Positions 41,888-53,012 of a stretch of 64,000 bases of DNA are shown piece after piece (the first letter of the stretch is position 1; each line of letters begins with the position of its first letter). The notes beneath the pieces were generated by a model, which worked only from the letters and a program-made list of their open reading frames with translations, ran no database searches and was not told where the DNA came from. Origin of the DNA: Psococerastis gibbosa (taxonomy: Eukaryota; Arthropoda; Insecta; Psocodea; Psocidae); contig OZ020490.1 in assembly GCA_963971405.1 (NCBI GenBank), positions 24,267,464-24,331,463 of the forward strand, read 5' to 3'. The position numbers and the translations under genes are program-made.

Positions 41888-42620
41888 AACTTCAGCACTC
41901 ATGAAAGTTCCACATCTGTCACGTCAGAAACGTTCAAAAAGGCGCTTTCAAAAGCCCGAAGTCTTTCCCGCCAGAAGCACGGGCAATCACACAGGATGGG
42001 TTCCGCAGTTTCTTCTCCTTTTTCGCACAAACGGTTGTTCACGTCGTGCATAGTTGGTAACCATTCTTGCCAAGGCCGTAGCCAGGGGGGGGGGGGTCAG
42101 AAATTTCATTATATATTACATAGTAGTTTTTATTTTTCCTCTCAAAATCAGATTCTATCTAGTATCAAGCCATTTCATTTCGGGGGGGGGGGGGGGGGTT
42201 GAACCCCCATGAACCCCCCCCCCCCTTGCCTACGGCTTTGATTCTTGCCAAGGAAAGGACCATGTTCAGTGAGACGAGCAGTCACCACTCTCATAGCTTT
42301 TCTATTTGCGGACAAGTAGTGAAAGCCAGAATGTTTGTTCGGAACATATATACTAGCTTCTTCTGCCAGGAGCCATCAGTCCTTCTAACTTCCCTTGGAT
42401 TATTAAATGCAGAAGACGATACTTTTAGTTCCTCATAACTTGTCCAAAGTATGATAGCATCCGTTTCTTAGCCGTCAACAGTAACTCGGATTCTGCATCC
42501 TCAGGGCTACGATCTCTCCAAGATATGCACAGCATTCGTCTGTATATCCAAATTTTAAATGCCCTAATTCTGTTCTCCATAACACACCAACAGAAAACAT
42601 TGCACCGTGTGAACGGACCA
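41888..42620 (-). pseudogene. two adjoining non-LTR retrotransposon tails, split by a hAT element
   Basis: From 42620 down: RIRAFKIWIYRRMLCISW, KKRMLSYFGQVMRN and KYRLLHLIIQGKLEG (RTE/Jockey-type RT tail). Then from about 42310: NRKAMRVVTARLTEHGPFLG, and beyond the hAT insert NNRLCEKGEETAEPILCDC (RNase H-associated zinc tail as in 27543-28154). Stops and shifts occur throughout. The two parts come from different tail types, so two insertions or a chimera. Confidence 0.6.
42071..42240. mobile_element. hAT-like element, CAAGGCCGTA family
   Basis: Ends caaggccgtagccaggggg and gcctacggctttg; perfect duplication attcttgc at 42063-42070 and 42241-42248. 170 bases, mostly G/C runs around ttgatactagatagaatctg (reversed). 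Confidence 0.9.
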
Positions 42621-42624
42621 TTAG

Positions 42625-43235
42625 GGCAAACGCCCGAGTATAGAATGTTCAACCTGATCTCACTTCCTGGTCGGCTCAATCAATTTCAGCCAAACGTCCA
42701 GCAATTCAATACACACAATGGCCTCCGTATAGGAAGTTGTCGGTACATTCTGACCATCCCTCGACCCACGAGGTTACACTGGCCGACCTTACTCCGTATA
42801 GCGTATTATTTTGCCTCATATCATTAAAACTGGTCGTGGTGGGCAAACGTTCTGTCGCCAAACTGTGGCCTAGTTTCGGCTTTTTGCCATATGAATATAA
42901 TGAATTTGCCATATCGAGGTGTGGCCGATGCTGGCTCAGAGGTTCAGACTAGAGTAGCCCAGATATAGATGGAGTGATTACGTGATTGCAATTAGGGTAC
43001 ACAATGAGGTGGAAGGTTGGCAACATGTCAGAGCAGGTGCAAAACTACTATAGGAGTCAGCAACATGAGTACCTGGTTATTTAACACCCGGTTTAAGAGT
43101 ATTAGGATTTTTGTCCAGGGCCAGAGAAATTAGCCCCCTCCGCAATGCTGAAGTAGTTAACTACAAATTAAAAAGTATGTGGCTCTGAGGGGAATTATTT
43201 TGAGGAATATAAATACAGGTGCGAAATTTCGGGTT
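42625..43235. other. unassigned stretch
   Basis: Continues upstream of the minus-strand retrotransposon tail and may be more of it in decayed form; no clear domain words. Confidence 0.3.
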
Positions 43236-43239
43236 CTTC

Positions 43240-43420
43240 TTCTTCTTTTTCTTCTTCTTCTTCTTCTACTTCTTCTTCTTCTTCATCCTTCCCGTGATTT
43301 CGAAGACGTCCTGTCAGTCGTCTTCCTGTTATGCTAGGTTTGTAAATCTTGTTCGGCATGCTGTTGACATTCTTACGACGTGTCCCAGCCATCTTATGCG
43401 TTGCGCTTGCCACGCCTTAA
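43240..43420 (-). pseudogene. non-LTR retrotransposon C-terminal tail with (GAA)n
   Basis: Minus frames read AQRIRWLGHVVRM, then after a shift NSMPNKIYKPSITGRRLTGR and NHGKDEEEEE into a (GAA)n tail. LGHVxRM and the G-R rich block are standard. Confidence 0.6.
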
Positions 43421-43424
43421 GTGA

Positions 43425-43955
43425 TAAATTAACCCCCGAAGATTACGCTGTCAAGTGCGCACACTTCCTCTTCATAGTATACGCAATGGCATAGTATAGT
43501 ACTAAACAATCACGATTACTGTACATTGCAATCCATTTGCGTCAATAATATTTAAGTGAGCTCATTACTGATATTGACTTATATGGTATATCTAAAGCCA
43601 CACGGCCTGCATACTGTAGGTACACTGTAACACAAGAAGTTGTTGGTTAACGAAACTTATGATTATGATCGTGTACGGTTAAAATTATAGTGTTCTCCGT
43701 ATACCTTCCTAGTTGCAGGTAGCCTATTAACATATAATTTTGAGGTTGAAATCACCGCTAATGTGCCTACCGCAAAAGCCAATGGTTAATTGATGCGTGG
43801 CCATGATCGATATTACAGTATACAGGGTAAGAATTCAGGGAAAATTATTTTAAGAAGGTGTTCGCATTAACTTTTAGCAGGTTGCGTATGCTTTAAATGG
43901 ATGGTAGGTATTAATATTGTCGCTCTTTTGTTAAGCCTAAATAATAGGACCCTTG
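43425..43955. other. unassigned stretch
   Basis: No recognised feature. Confidence 0.35.
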
Positions 43956-43959
43956 TTGC

Positions 43960-44222
43960 ATCCATATCCACTAGGAGGGCACGCTGGATCGGACACCTAC
44001 TTCAGCATGATAACTTAGTCAGCTGCATCATTGAAGGGAGTAGGGACCATGGAAGGCGTAAATCGACGGGGACGGCCACGAAACGAATATCTCCAACAAG
44101 TTAAAAATGATTTGGGGATAACGTCCTATGTGGAGCTGAAAAGGGCATGTCAAAATCGCGGAGACTGGAGACATCTCTGCAATATGTTACTGCCAACCAG
44201 CCATCATCCGGCTGTAATTTGA
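43960..44222 (+). pseudogene. non-LTR retrotransposon C-terminal tail
   Basis: RARWIGHLLQHDNLVSCIIE, then after a frameshift EGVNRRGRPRNEYLQQVKND and ACQNRGDWRHLCN, stop. GHLLxHD ... GRPR ... QNRxxWR matches the other tails. Confidence 0.65.
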
Positions 44223-44399
44223 AGAGAGAGAAATAATAGTAAACATTATGCTGCACTGTTTTTGTTTTTTTTTAATAGTGCTGGAAGGGATTAGAGAATG
44301 AAATATTTAGCATTAGGCATGAGATAAACTGGTTGGCAAGCTGTGGGCAAGTAGAACTGGTGATTATGTCCCTATGGCATTGTGGTATCTTCAGTCTAC

Positions 44400-44560
44400 G
44401 GAACTTCACCTAAGCTGACTGTGAAAGAAGTACCTAGGAGACCTCAGAAGTCAGAAGCAACTGCAGCCGAAGCACAGAATCGCAAGGAGTGGAAGGGAAC
44501 CTGCCATATCGCTGACCCCACCTATAGGGACAAAAGGGAGGAAAAAGTTAAAGTCTCTCT
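44400..44560 (+). pseudogene. non-LTR retrotransposon C-terminal end
   Basis: EATAAEAQNRKEWKGTCHIA then DPTYRDKRE: the AQNRKEW ... ADPT end of an ORF2. A second relative is at 2195-2335. Confidence 0.5.
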
Positions 44561-44639
44561 GGTTACACCTTTCTTCACCTCACGTACCTGTGGCAGTTTT
44601 GAGCCAAGTCCTGTTTCTTTTTACATCTGGTAAGATATA

Positions 44640-45430
44640 TTTGATTTCTTCTACAACAACAAGTCAACAACAACAAAAGCTTTTTTTATATGCTGTTAAT
44701 AGTCTCGACAGTGTTCCTGAACCTCATTGCATTGCATAGGTAATGTTTTTGTTGGACTAGACTCCCAACTCCCATTACACCTGAAAGTGTTTTGCACGTC
44801 CTGACGGGGTTTTTGGCAGTCTCTACCATGAACAAAGTCATTGAAACCATCAACAACACAGGAGCAGGATACACAGTGTTAGATTGCTGACTTTAACAAG
44901 TAGCTTCAAAGTCTGAGATTCCAACTACGCCTATGGCCACAATCCCCCCCCCCCCCTCTCGTAATTTTCATTCGATTGTTGTGCTGACACTTGAGGAAAC
45001 TATGGAAATGTTTGGGCAAATATTATTGTATTAATTGCCAATCTTAATAATATATCTTGACCTTAGGAACGATGAGCGTTGTTTATATTTAAGCAGCAAA
45101 CACATGGGCCTATAATTGCTCTCAACATCCGTTGGCACTACATGGTTCAGTGGCGTATACATATGTGGGGGCGAATACGAAATTAACTAGTGTCAGTTGT
45201 TTTAGTGCATAATTTCGCAAGATACAGGTATAATAGAATTTTGGGTCAACTGTCAGTGGTAAGCGATTTGGTTGGTAGAATTCAACGTCGTCACTGTACA
45301 TGATTGTCTTTTATGTTGCTGTTCTTGTATTACTGTCAGTGTTGCCTACTTGCTCATGTGTAATTCTTTACTGAGTGCTCTGTATAGAGTCGTAGTCGAT
45401 TACTTCATACCATGCTCAATTCGATTCTAG
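44640..45430. other. unassigned stretch
   Basis: Poly-C near 44945. A lone hAT-like end, cagtggcgtatacatatgtg, at about 45150 has no partner found. Confidence 0.3.
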
Positions 45431-45434
45431 CATA

Positions 45435-45570
45435 AATAAAATAAATAAATAAATAAATGTATTTCGTTTCTTCAATATTACATATACATATACAGTGATA
45501 TAATGAAGTAGGGGTGGCCCAAAGGATTTCTCCCGTGCTGGGGCCCCCTTAATACTAACAACTAAGCTAA
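45435..45570 (-). repeat. family J retroposon 3' end
   Basis: (AAAT)n tail at 45437-45460, then tggcccaaaggatttctccc gtgctgg, as at 27200. Confidence 0.65.
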
Positions 45571-45694
45571 AACTAAACTAAACTAAAACTTTATCTATAT
45601 TAATTTATTTTATCTCTTCCTCCTTTACAATAGCTTGAGACGATCTGGTCTTGGCCCCTCCCGAAATTATTTTATATACACGCCTCTGTCATTC

Positions 45695-45910
45695 TGCAAT
45701 GGTTTGGCCACGTCCAAAGGATGGACGAGAACAGCACCACCCGGAGGTTGGCGGATGCAAAGCCACAAGGAAGAAGACCCATCGGCAGACCGAGGACAAC
45801 CCTCGAGGAAGGGATTGAACAACTTGCCGGAGCAAGAGGGTAAACAATGGCCGAGCTCAAAGTGTTAACGTCCAACCGGGGCGAGTTCAGACTGCGCACG
45901 TGGCACTAAG
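45695..45910 (+). pseudogene. non-LTR retrotransposon C-terminal tail
   Basis: QWFGHVQRMDENSTTRRLAD, KPQGRRPIGRPRTTLEEGIE, QLAGARG, one stop, then AELKVLTSNRGEFR, followed by (GAA)n. It is longer than the sister copy at 30395. Confidence 0.65.
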
Positions 45911-46295
45911 GGGGGACAATGAAAAAGAAGAAGAAGAAGAAGAAGCCTCTGTCATGACCTGATGGGTTACATCACCAATCGATGATTCTACAATGCTTAT
46001 ATGATACACTACTATATAATATTAAATATACGGATGTAGACGATGATAAATAGAAATTCCCTTAATGAGTTTTACTAACATTTATATTGCTTTTTAATGG
46101 CGTTTATGATTATTGTATATGAAGTATCGTACTAATAGTGTAATTTGCAAGTAACTGTTACATAGGGAGGGACATAAATTCTTAGGATTATCTATAGCCT
46201 CTATTATAACAGTCTAGTCGTTTGCTAGCGTAAAGATGCGATAAGTGGTAGAGACGGATTTTCCTCGACAGCGTTGTGCATCAAGTTTTTGGCCA

Positions 46296-46638
46296 ATGAG
46301 GTTCTGTAGGGACAGTTTTGGTCACTAGTTTCGCTGATGACAAACCGATATCCATATTATTCAAAATGGCCGCCGTTTGCATGTGAAAGCTAAGCTCTTA
46401 GCATCTAATTAATTCTTTTAATATTTTTTTATAATATTTTTACTATGCCTGGACCTTATTTCGCTGCATATAATTTAATATATATATTCTCCATGATGCA
46501 TAGAAAAATATCACTTAAAAATAATACGTAATTAAAAATCATTTTAAAATAGTATTGAGGCTTATGGAAAAATCAACGCTTTGATATCTTTACAACTGGT
46601 GCTGCCATCTACAAAATGACGTCACAAATGAACCCCAT
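46296..46638 (-). repeat. family E repeat, inverted
   Basis: atgaggttctgtagggacag to acaaatgaaccccat; third copy, same length as the others. Confidence 0.75.
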
Positions 46639-46639
46639 T

Positions 46640-47062
46640 AGGAAATTCAGTCGTTTCTTTAGTTAATGCAATAGTTATTTAAATTATAACATACGTGTAT
46701 AATATTATGGCTAGGAAGCCAAACGCGGCTGTGGATGGCATAAAGAAAAGACGTTATGCCATAGCCGGTTTTACCATGTGGCGAGTGTGACAAAAACCAT
46801 GGAGCTAATAAAACTATGGAGTCACCATGTTGTATTTCGCCTGTGCTGTAAGACTGAAGCCATGACCACGCCTACTTATAGGGGCCTTTTGGCGGGAAAT
46901 TCAAATTTAATAGTTTTATTAAACGCTTTCTTTATTGTTTTCTTTGTTGTTTAATATATTATTATATTTAATATTTAAATTTATTATATATATTGTCTAA
47001 ATTTAAATTAAAAGTACTGCAAGTTCTGCATAACAATTAATAAATTTTTATTATTACGGTAC
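46640..47062. other. unassigned AT-rich stretch
   Basis: The end (aaaagtactgcaagttctgc, ttattattacggtacctaaa) recurs at 47245-47275 and 47640-47690, a local repeat into which the next feature inserted. Confidence 0.35.
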
Positions 47063-47075
47063 CTAAAAGTAAGGA

Positions 47076-47166
47076 CCACCACCAACTAATACCATACACA
47101 CACACCACAGACAATAACACCGGCAACTACAAACCAGAAAGCGCGTTTACCCACACGGGTCTGGCG

Positions 47167-47208
<42 letters not shown>
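47076..47208 (+). ncRNA. retroposed copy of a short hairpin RNA with poly(A)
   Basis: About 95 bases ending in a run of about 39 A, bounded by a direct repeat aaaagtaagga at 47065-47075 and 47209-47219. The 3' part folds: aaagcgc pairs gcgcttt and accc pairs gggt (47138-47170). No tRNA boxes, no long frame and no relatives in this window. It looks like a reverse-transcribed and inserted copy of an unknown small RNA. Confidence 0.5.
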
Positions 47209-47216
<8 letters not shown>

Positions 47217-47329
47217 GGAAAACTTTGCTTAAAATATTGTATAAAATATGAATTAAAAGTACTGCAAGTTCTGCATAAAAATATTGTTGCTTACGTGGCA
47301 TGATTTCCCGTTCTAAATAATCTTTAATT

Positions 47330-48775
47330 AATAATCAAATAAAATGTTAGGTACCACGGTATCAAATGGCAAAAAACTCAATCTGCTCCTATACTACGGA
47401 AATAGCCGAAGTCGGGCGGCTTCAATCCCAATGTTTACGATGGGTCTATTGTTTTACTATGTTTATGCAAAAAACACAGGCCCCGCGCTTTCAGGAGGCC
47501 CCGCGCTTGGCACAATTTTTAATAATAATAATAAAAAATTGATAATTTAAATAATTTGTAAAAAAAAATGTAAAAATAGAAAGTTTTAAATTTAAGCGGG
47601 AATTTGGGCCTGTATGTAGCCTAATTATGACGCCCAAATTATTATTATTTTTTAATTACGGTACTGAAAATAAGGACTAACTTCGTCCATGAGTACTTTT
47701 ACTCAGTTTAACGTAGACTTGCTCAATTCATGAATGAAATGCTCGAGAATTTGGCGAACTGGTCGCATTTCATGTTGTAGGCAACTTAATTTGACCAGAT
47801 CATTAAATCGTCAACATTTCACGATTTTGTCATCTACATTTGGCCGAATCGTATATACGCGATGCATGCATAGAGTGCCAATGATGTCGTGGCCCCATCG
47901 TATGTTTGCTCACTTCATAAAATGCTCGAGAATTTCGATCGCCATCTTCACACATCAACAAACCGCTTGTAGTGCCTCTACCGCTAACGAATGTTATGTA
48001 AATAATCTCGACCCTTTTATGAAGTAACCATATCGAGAAACGATTTCTTATCATTGATCTGCCCAAACCGCATCATGATGGGGCCAATAGACACTGGAAT
48101 ATTTCATGAAGTGAGCTAATCCACTATATGGTCACGGCAGATATAATTAGAAAAATTAAATTATTTGAGACTTCGTGGTTTTTCATTTTAATAAACAAAA
48201 TAAGCAAAAACAGAAACTTAGTGTTTTATCGAAACTATAACTAGAATTAGAAAAGCCCAAATAATGGTTATTTAGCAACGGTTTTTCAGCACAAAACTGG
48301 AACTGGGAGCCAAAGTGCGACCCCCAGCAATGCTGCGCGGGTGTTATTTACGCCACTGTTACCATTGGCACTGTAGCAAGTGTTATAGCTATACGTGACA
48401 GAACTCAAGCACCAACTATCGTACGGACGCAGACGACAGACAGACGAGCGATAGTATGGTTATGTGCAAAGAGAAGGTGATAGATTGGAAAGCGTGGAAA
48501 TGGCAGGTCGTGATTGCGCCGGATGCCTAGTTTGTATTTACGTCTGTCTGTGGCATTGTTTTCTTACCAGACCCCAAACAAAGCCATGACGGTACCAAAC
48601 AAGCCAAATTGGGACGATAGCCTCAAAGGCATAGGGAAGATCTGCCATTAAACCATTCCTACCGGCTACCGTGTCAATTAAAGTTGAAATGATGGTGAAA
48701 ATAATTAGAAGCAAAATACGCAAATAGACGCAATACTCAACAGAAAAGACATAGTCCGGTTCATAAAAGCGCAAT
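47330..48775. other. unassigned stretch
   Basis: Short frames at 47344-47550, 47734-48027 and 47830-48066 lack domains. 47740-48120 holds repeated and inverted words (aaatgctcgagaatttgg, aaatgctcgagaatttcg). No gene. Confidence 0.35.
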
Positions 48776-48975
48776 GCATGACGACCGCATGCCGAAAAAG
48801 ATGTACAAAGCAAGCATGACAAAGACAACTGGCCGGACGTCCTCAAGAACGCTGGAAGGATGAGTTGGAGACTGACCTTCGCGAGTTGGGAGTCCGTAGT
48901 CGGTGGAGCGTTGTACAAAACCGAGATGACTGGAGAAGTGTTGTCGAGCAAGTCATAGCTCATCAAGGGCTGTAG
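48776..48975 (+). pseudogene. non-LTR retrotransposon C-terminal tail
   Basis: MPKKMYKASMTKTTGR, then one frameshift, RPQERWKDELETDLRELG, SRWSVVQNRDDWRSVVEQV and IAHQGL, stop at 48973-48975, (GAA)n after it. The 172-codon minus frame over this segment is its antisense shadow and is not a gene. Confidence 0.7.
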
Positions 48976-49179
48976 AGCCAGAAGAAGAAGAAGAAGAAGA
49001 AAAAGAAGATGTCGAAAAATTACAACTTCTGTCTCTCCCACACAGACATTTTCCAATTTTTACATGATTTTCCACCTGGAAAGTGTGCACGGTGAGGAAG
49101 AGGAAAATTTCCCCATTGGCAATAATTAATTATCGGGAAGATTTACAAAATAAAGTATCAAGAAAAAACTGAGACCACT

Positions 49180-49337
49180 GGGAGAGACATAGGACATTCC
49201 AGACAGTCAAAAATATTTTTTACTCCAGGGGCCTCCTGCTACGCCTTTCAATGGCTGGAAAAAAGAGGCGTGGCGAGTGGTCTCTGAAGTTTAAAAATAT
49301 AGTTTTGGCGGGAAGCGAATGTCTCATCTCTCCTATA
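49180..49337. mobile_element. family M element, diverged
   Basis: ggagagacataggacattcc at the left; ggcgggaagcgaatgtctca tctctcctata at the right, as at 17783. Borders imprecise. Confidence 0.4.
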
Positions 49338-49480
49338 TAGAACTCTAAAATGCCTTAAGGAGATGAGGCAATCATTTAATGTTAAAATTTATCAATTTCA
49401 GTCCAATAGTCAGAGCTAACCTTCTAATTACCAATTACTACATTTCAAGTAATAAAGATTTACTCTACATCTAAATAAGA

Positions 49481-49902
49481 TGGGACAATCAAGCGCGCCA
49501 AAATTATTTTTTGAATTCTGGTAGGTAGGTCAGGCCTGCAGCCTGATCATGGCGATTATAATACCTGTATTAAAAATGTAAACAAGATAATTATATAATG
49601 GAAAGTGCTATTCAAAATTTTTTTGTTTACAGTTATAATCCTAGGGTATTTATTTAACCCCGGTATTATAATCGCCTCGATCAGGCGGCTGGTATTGAAA
49701 ATGTAAACAAGACAATTTTATAATGGAAACTGCTACTCAAAATTTGTTTGTTTACATTTTTAATACCAGGGGATTAAACAAATACCGGTATTGTAATCGC
49801 CATGATCAGGCTGCTGGTAGGTTTTTTTCAACGGGTGGTCATAGGAGACGTGGCATAAAGTTTCAGGACTCAAAAATATTTTGGCGCGCTTGAATGACCA
49901 GC
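49481..49902. mobile_element. family M-related element containing two family F copies
   Basis: tgggacaatcaagcgcgcca and ggcgcgcttgaatgaccagc are inverted ends; between them two family F units are inserted. Confidence 0.45.
49539..49813. mobile_element. two joined family F MITEs with CTG duplications
   Basis: cagcctgatcatggcgatta starts the first; the first ends at 49688 (gatcaggcgg CTG) and the second at 49813 (gatcaggctg CTG). CTG stands at 49536-49538, 49689-49691 and 49814-49816. Confidence 0.65.
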
Positions 49903-49919
49903 CTCTCCTGTACACAGTA

Positions 49920-50330
49920 GAACTCTACCTAGGTACATAGCCTACCATAACTAAAAAGAAAACTTTATACCTGGCCAACGGCATGCACAATTAGATAAGT
50001 TGTAGATTTCAGCGCCTATTTAATTCCATAGATACTCTACCGATACAATATGATATCTGTGCTTTTTATCTGATAATCCTGATCACATAGTCGTTACATT
50101 GCGCTTGAGGATCACAAGGGATGATCCCTATCTGTCAGATAATGCAAGACAATATTGTACAATACTATCACTATTGAACTACTATCTGATACACTGCGTA
50201 TTCGTAATATGAGATCTACGAGAACTTGTCTGAAAGACTGGAACATTAATTGCGATATAGCAAGCAATTAATAGGTTTTACCGTATTGTAAAACACGAAA
50301 CTCTATGGACCTTATTAAAGCTGAAGGTCA
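49920..50330. other. unassigned stretch
   Basis: No recognised feature. Confidence 0.35.
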
Positions 50331-50332
50331 CT

Positions 50333-50581
50333 ATGTCGAAATGTTTCAGAATTCTTGTACGGTACCGAGTCCTACCCAAACATAATATATTAAAACCACT
50401 TCATAACAGTTCAGAAATACATAAGCGTTATGTAAATATGTTAAATGTTGCCTTACATTGTGATGAAAATGGCAAAGAAATTTGTTTATCATATTGTAAA
50501 CATATCGTAAAAATGTCAGACGACCGCATGCTCGCGAAGTCAAGTTTCCACCTCAACCTTGACAATTTTAAAAATCAATAA
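50333..50581 (+). CDS. unidentified short ORF
   Basis: 82 codons from ATG (MSKCFRILVRYRVLPKHN) to TAA, followed by an A-rich run. The end, KHIVKMSDDRMLAKSS, resembles the GHVxRMxDDRMPKK word of retrotransposon tails (48776), so it may be a decayed tail, not a gene. Confidence 0.2.
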   Translation: MSKCFRILVRYRVLPKHNILKPLHNSSEIHKRYVNMLNVALHCDENGKEICLSYCKHIVKMSDDRMLAKSSFHLNLDNFKNQ

Positions 50582-50715
50582 AAAAAATATGTGGATTTGT
50601 TTCTTCATTGTAGAAATAATTTAATTCTTAACTCACGACCAGTGATTTCTGGATTTCGTAAATTACTTGTAACGAAGGGTATAAATTAGCATCACACTCA
50701 ATCATAATTAAACAT

Positions 50716-51079
50716 TGTTTGTTTGTTTGTTTGTTTGCTTTAAGCAACCCTGTCAGCCTGGCGGGGAGAGTGAGTCTGTTTATTAACTTGAGGCACCCTA
50801 AGGGCAGACTCCTTCAGCTCGGGGAGAAGGGGAGTTGACTGACAGGGTGGACCTCCAGATTATAGTGGAATCCGAACCAATTGGGGACCATAGTAAAGTC
50901 ACACGATTAATTCGGAGATGACCAGGACTCGACACGCACGTCGACTGACTGGTATAGCCTCAGCGCGTTATCATGTCCCACCATGTTCCCCTGCCAACGC
51001 TGTGCACACTACCAAGTTTGCCGCAGTTTGGAACAGGCTCTGTTCTGGTTGATTCAACATGGTATGGCCGTTGGCGATA
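50716..51079 (-). repeat. SINE-D copy with (TTTG)n tail and 12-bp duplication
   Basis: Direct repeat ataattaaacat at 50704-50715 and 51080-51091. The 3' tail at the left is (TTTG)n on the plus strand, (CAAA)n in SINE sense; the 5S-like head ends at gccgttggc. Confidence 0.85.
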
Positions 51080-51099
51080 ATAATTAAACATGCTTCTTC

Positions 51100-51215
51100 T
51101 TTTGGGGGTCACAACCTCAACGATTTGTTGGCAATTACTCCCTGTATATCATATCCCAGCTATCTCGGTCCTGTGCCTTCCTCTTCATGCTAGGGCTGCA
51201 GTATTAGAACAGGCG
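51100..51215 (-). pseudogene. non-LTR retrotransposon C-terminal end
   Basis: Minus frame KRKAQDRDSWDMIYRE then stop: the AQDRxxW end typical of these proteins, with (GAA)n at 51093-51100. The overlapping plus frame is a shadow. Confidence 0.45.
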
Positions 51216-51471
51216 ACGAAAAGACAGAAATGTTACATACTTTGCATAAGGACATCAAAGAAAGTACGATACTGGTGGTCAAATCATTTTGTATGCAAAA
51301 CGCGACATCACTTTCAAGTCAAGTGGTCACATTGAATTTAATTAGATATGAATACTTTATAACCTGGCGTCTTATCGGTAGCTTCCCGTTATAAACTTGT
51401 CAAAAGCTAAACATATTTTCATTATATATACAATCACTGTTTTGCCTGTAAATCGTTAACATTATTGTTTC

Positions 51472-51800
51472 AAACGCCTGCTTTCAGCATTTCAGCTTTA
51501 AGCAGTCCTGTCAGCCTGGCGGGGGGAGTGAGTCTGTTTGTTAACTTGAGCCACCCGAAGGACAGACTCTTTCACCTCGGGGGAAGGGGAGTTGACTGAC
51601 AGCGTGGACCTCCTGATTATAGTGGATTCCGAACCACTTGGGGAACATGTGACAGGACTCGACACGCACGTACTGACTGGTATGGTCAGAGGGCGTTATC
51701 ATGCCCCACCATGTTCCCCTGTCAACGCTGTGCACACATCCAAGTTTGCCGCAGTTTGAAACATGCTCTGCTCTCATGGATTCAACTTGGTAAAGCCTTT
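51472..51800 (-). repeat. SINE-D copy
   Basis: acgcctgctttcagcatttc to gattcaacttggtaaagcc; a segment near 51650 is deleted (aacatgtgacaggactcgac). No clear duplication. Confidence 0.75.
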
Positions 51801-51804
51801 AGGT

Positions 51805-52235
51805 TAGGTTAGCTGGAAGAGTAGCCCTTCGGGGCTAAAGCTCGCCTGAAAATAAAGACGATATTTCATTTCATTTCATTTCATTTCATTTCATTTAACA
51901 TTGTAGTGGCCCATCGTCGTGTCATTGCACTTCTTTCTTTCTGTACATTGTCGGACTTGTGCCATTTGAAGCAATTAGAATCAAGCTTGGCCGAAGGTAG
52001 TATTTTATAATGGCAAACCAAGATCGAGGGGCAGAGAATGGAGCAATGTGCTGGCCATAAAATTAGCAAGTGTGAGACTCGAACCAACAACCTTTCGGGT
52101 AGAGTTGGAGTTTCTACCACTAATCTTCAAGTTCTTTATTCATAAAAAGTTATACTAGTAACTTTCTAACAATTTCTGCACGGGTGGAAAATGAGGGGGG
52201 GGGGGCACAACAACCAGTCGCGAGGTTGTCCTAAT
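51805..52235. other. (ATTTC)n and tRNA-like arm
   Basis: (catttcattt)n at 51865-51895. 52065-52125 is the reverse of the tRNA-like arm at 25605 (gtgagactcgaaccaacaac). Otherwise nothing. Confidence 0.4.
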
Positions 52236-52240
52236 GGTTT

Positions 52241-52624
52241 GGTGCCCATTCCATTGACCGGCTAGGGCTATTTACAAAAACGGTGACGTGGTAGCAGACA
52301 TTCAAGACTTAGGTGGCGTTTCCACCGACTTCGCATTGTAGAATTGACGGAAATGTTTATTTTCCTCTATGCCATAGTTAAAATTGATCAATGATCATAC
52401 AGTAAAATCACAAACAAACAAACTAAAATTAAAAAATGGCGTCATGGGATATGTTAAGTACACACATTTTAATAGATTTCTATAAAAAGAAAAATTCTAA
52501 TTTCCGTCAATGTCATTTGCATTCTGCAATGCGAGATCGGTGGAAACGCAACCTAAGTCTTGAATGTCTGCTACCACGTCACTGTGTTTGGAAATAGCCC
52601 TAGCCGGTCAATGGAATGGGCGCC
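52241..52624. mobile_element. family A MITE, nested-palindrome form
   Basis: ggtgcccattccattgaccg and complement; TTT at 52238-52240 and 52625-52627. It splits a tRNA-like repeat (ttgtcctaatggttt / ggacaatgcaac). Confidence 0.8.
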
Positions 52625-52627
52625 TTT

Positions 52628-52960
52628 GGACAATGCAACTGCGCGAGCGCCCAGAAGCCGAAGATATCGCATGCAATAAGCTACAGGTATATAGCAATAG
52701 GACTCTTTGAAGAAACACTACAATTACCATTCCAATAGATAGGTCTTGTTACTGTCATTAATATTCACCTAGACCTAGTTATTGCTGCGTATTCAATACT
52801 TGTTCCGGTGACGAACATTGAACTTGTTTACTCAGAGGCATATAATATTAATGTAGGTGTATGGCTAACTGTATACTTCTTGTTGAATATTATACTAAAA
52901 AGTGTTCTTTCTTCTTAACCATGACTATATTCATTAATAATACATTAATAATATATAATA
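52628..52960. other. unassigned stretch, possible 3' flank of the next exon
   Basis: No repeat family beyond the first 40 bases. Confidence 0.3.
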
Positions 52961-52962
52961 AC

Positions 52963-52968
52963 TTTATT
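52963..52968 (-). promoter_or_regulatory. polyadenylation signal
   Basis: AATAAA on the minus strand about 45 bases after the stop of the candidate terminal exon, followed by an AT-rich stretch. Confidence 0.5.
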
Positions 52969-53012
52969 TTTTCTTCATAATCAAAAAATTCATCCTTTTA
53001 TCCAAAACAAGT

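Noticed and set aside
43219-43494. 91-codon plus-strand ORF with poly-Phe
   Set aside because: Sense reading of (TTC)n, antisense to a retrotransposon tail.
45145-45180. hAT element at cagtggcgtatacatatg
   Set aside because: Only one end found; no inverted partner or duplication nearby.
48538-49056. 172-codon minus-strand ORF with a poly-Leu stretch
   Set aside because: Its central part is the exact antisense of the retrotransposon tail and (GAA)n at 48776-48975; Leu runs come from reading (TTC)n.
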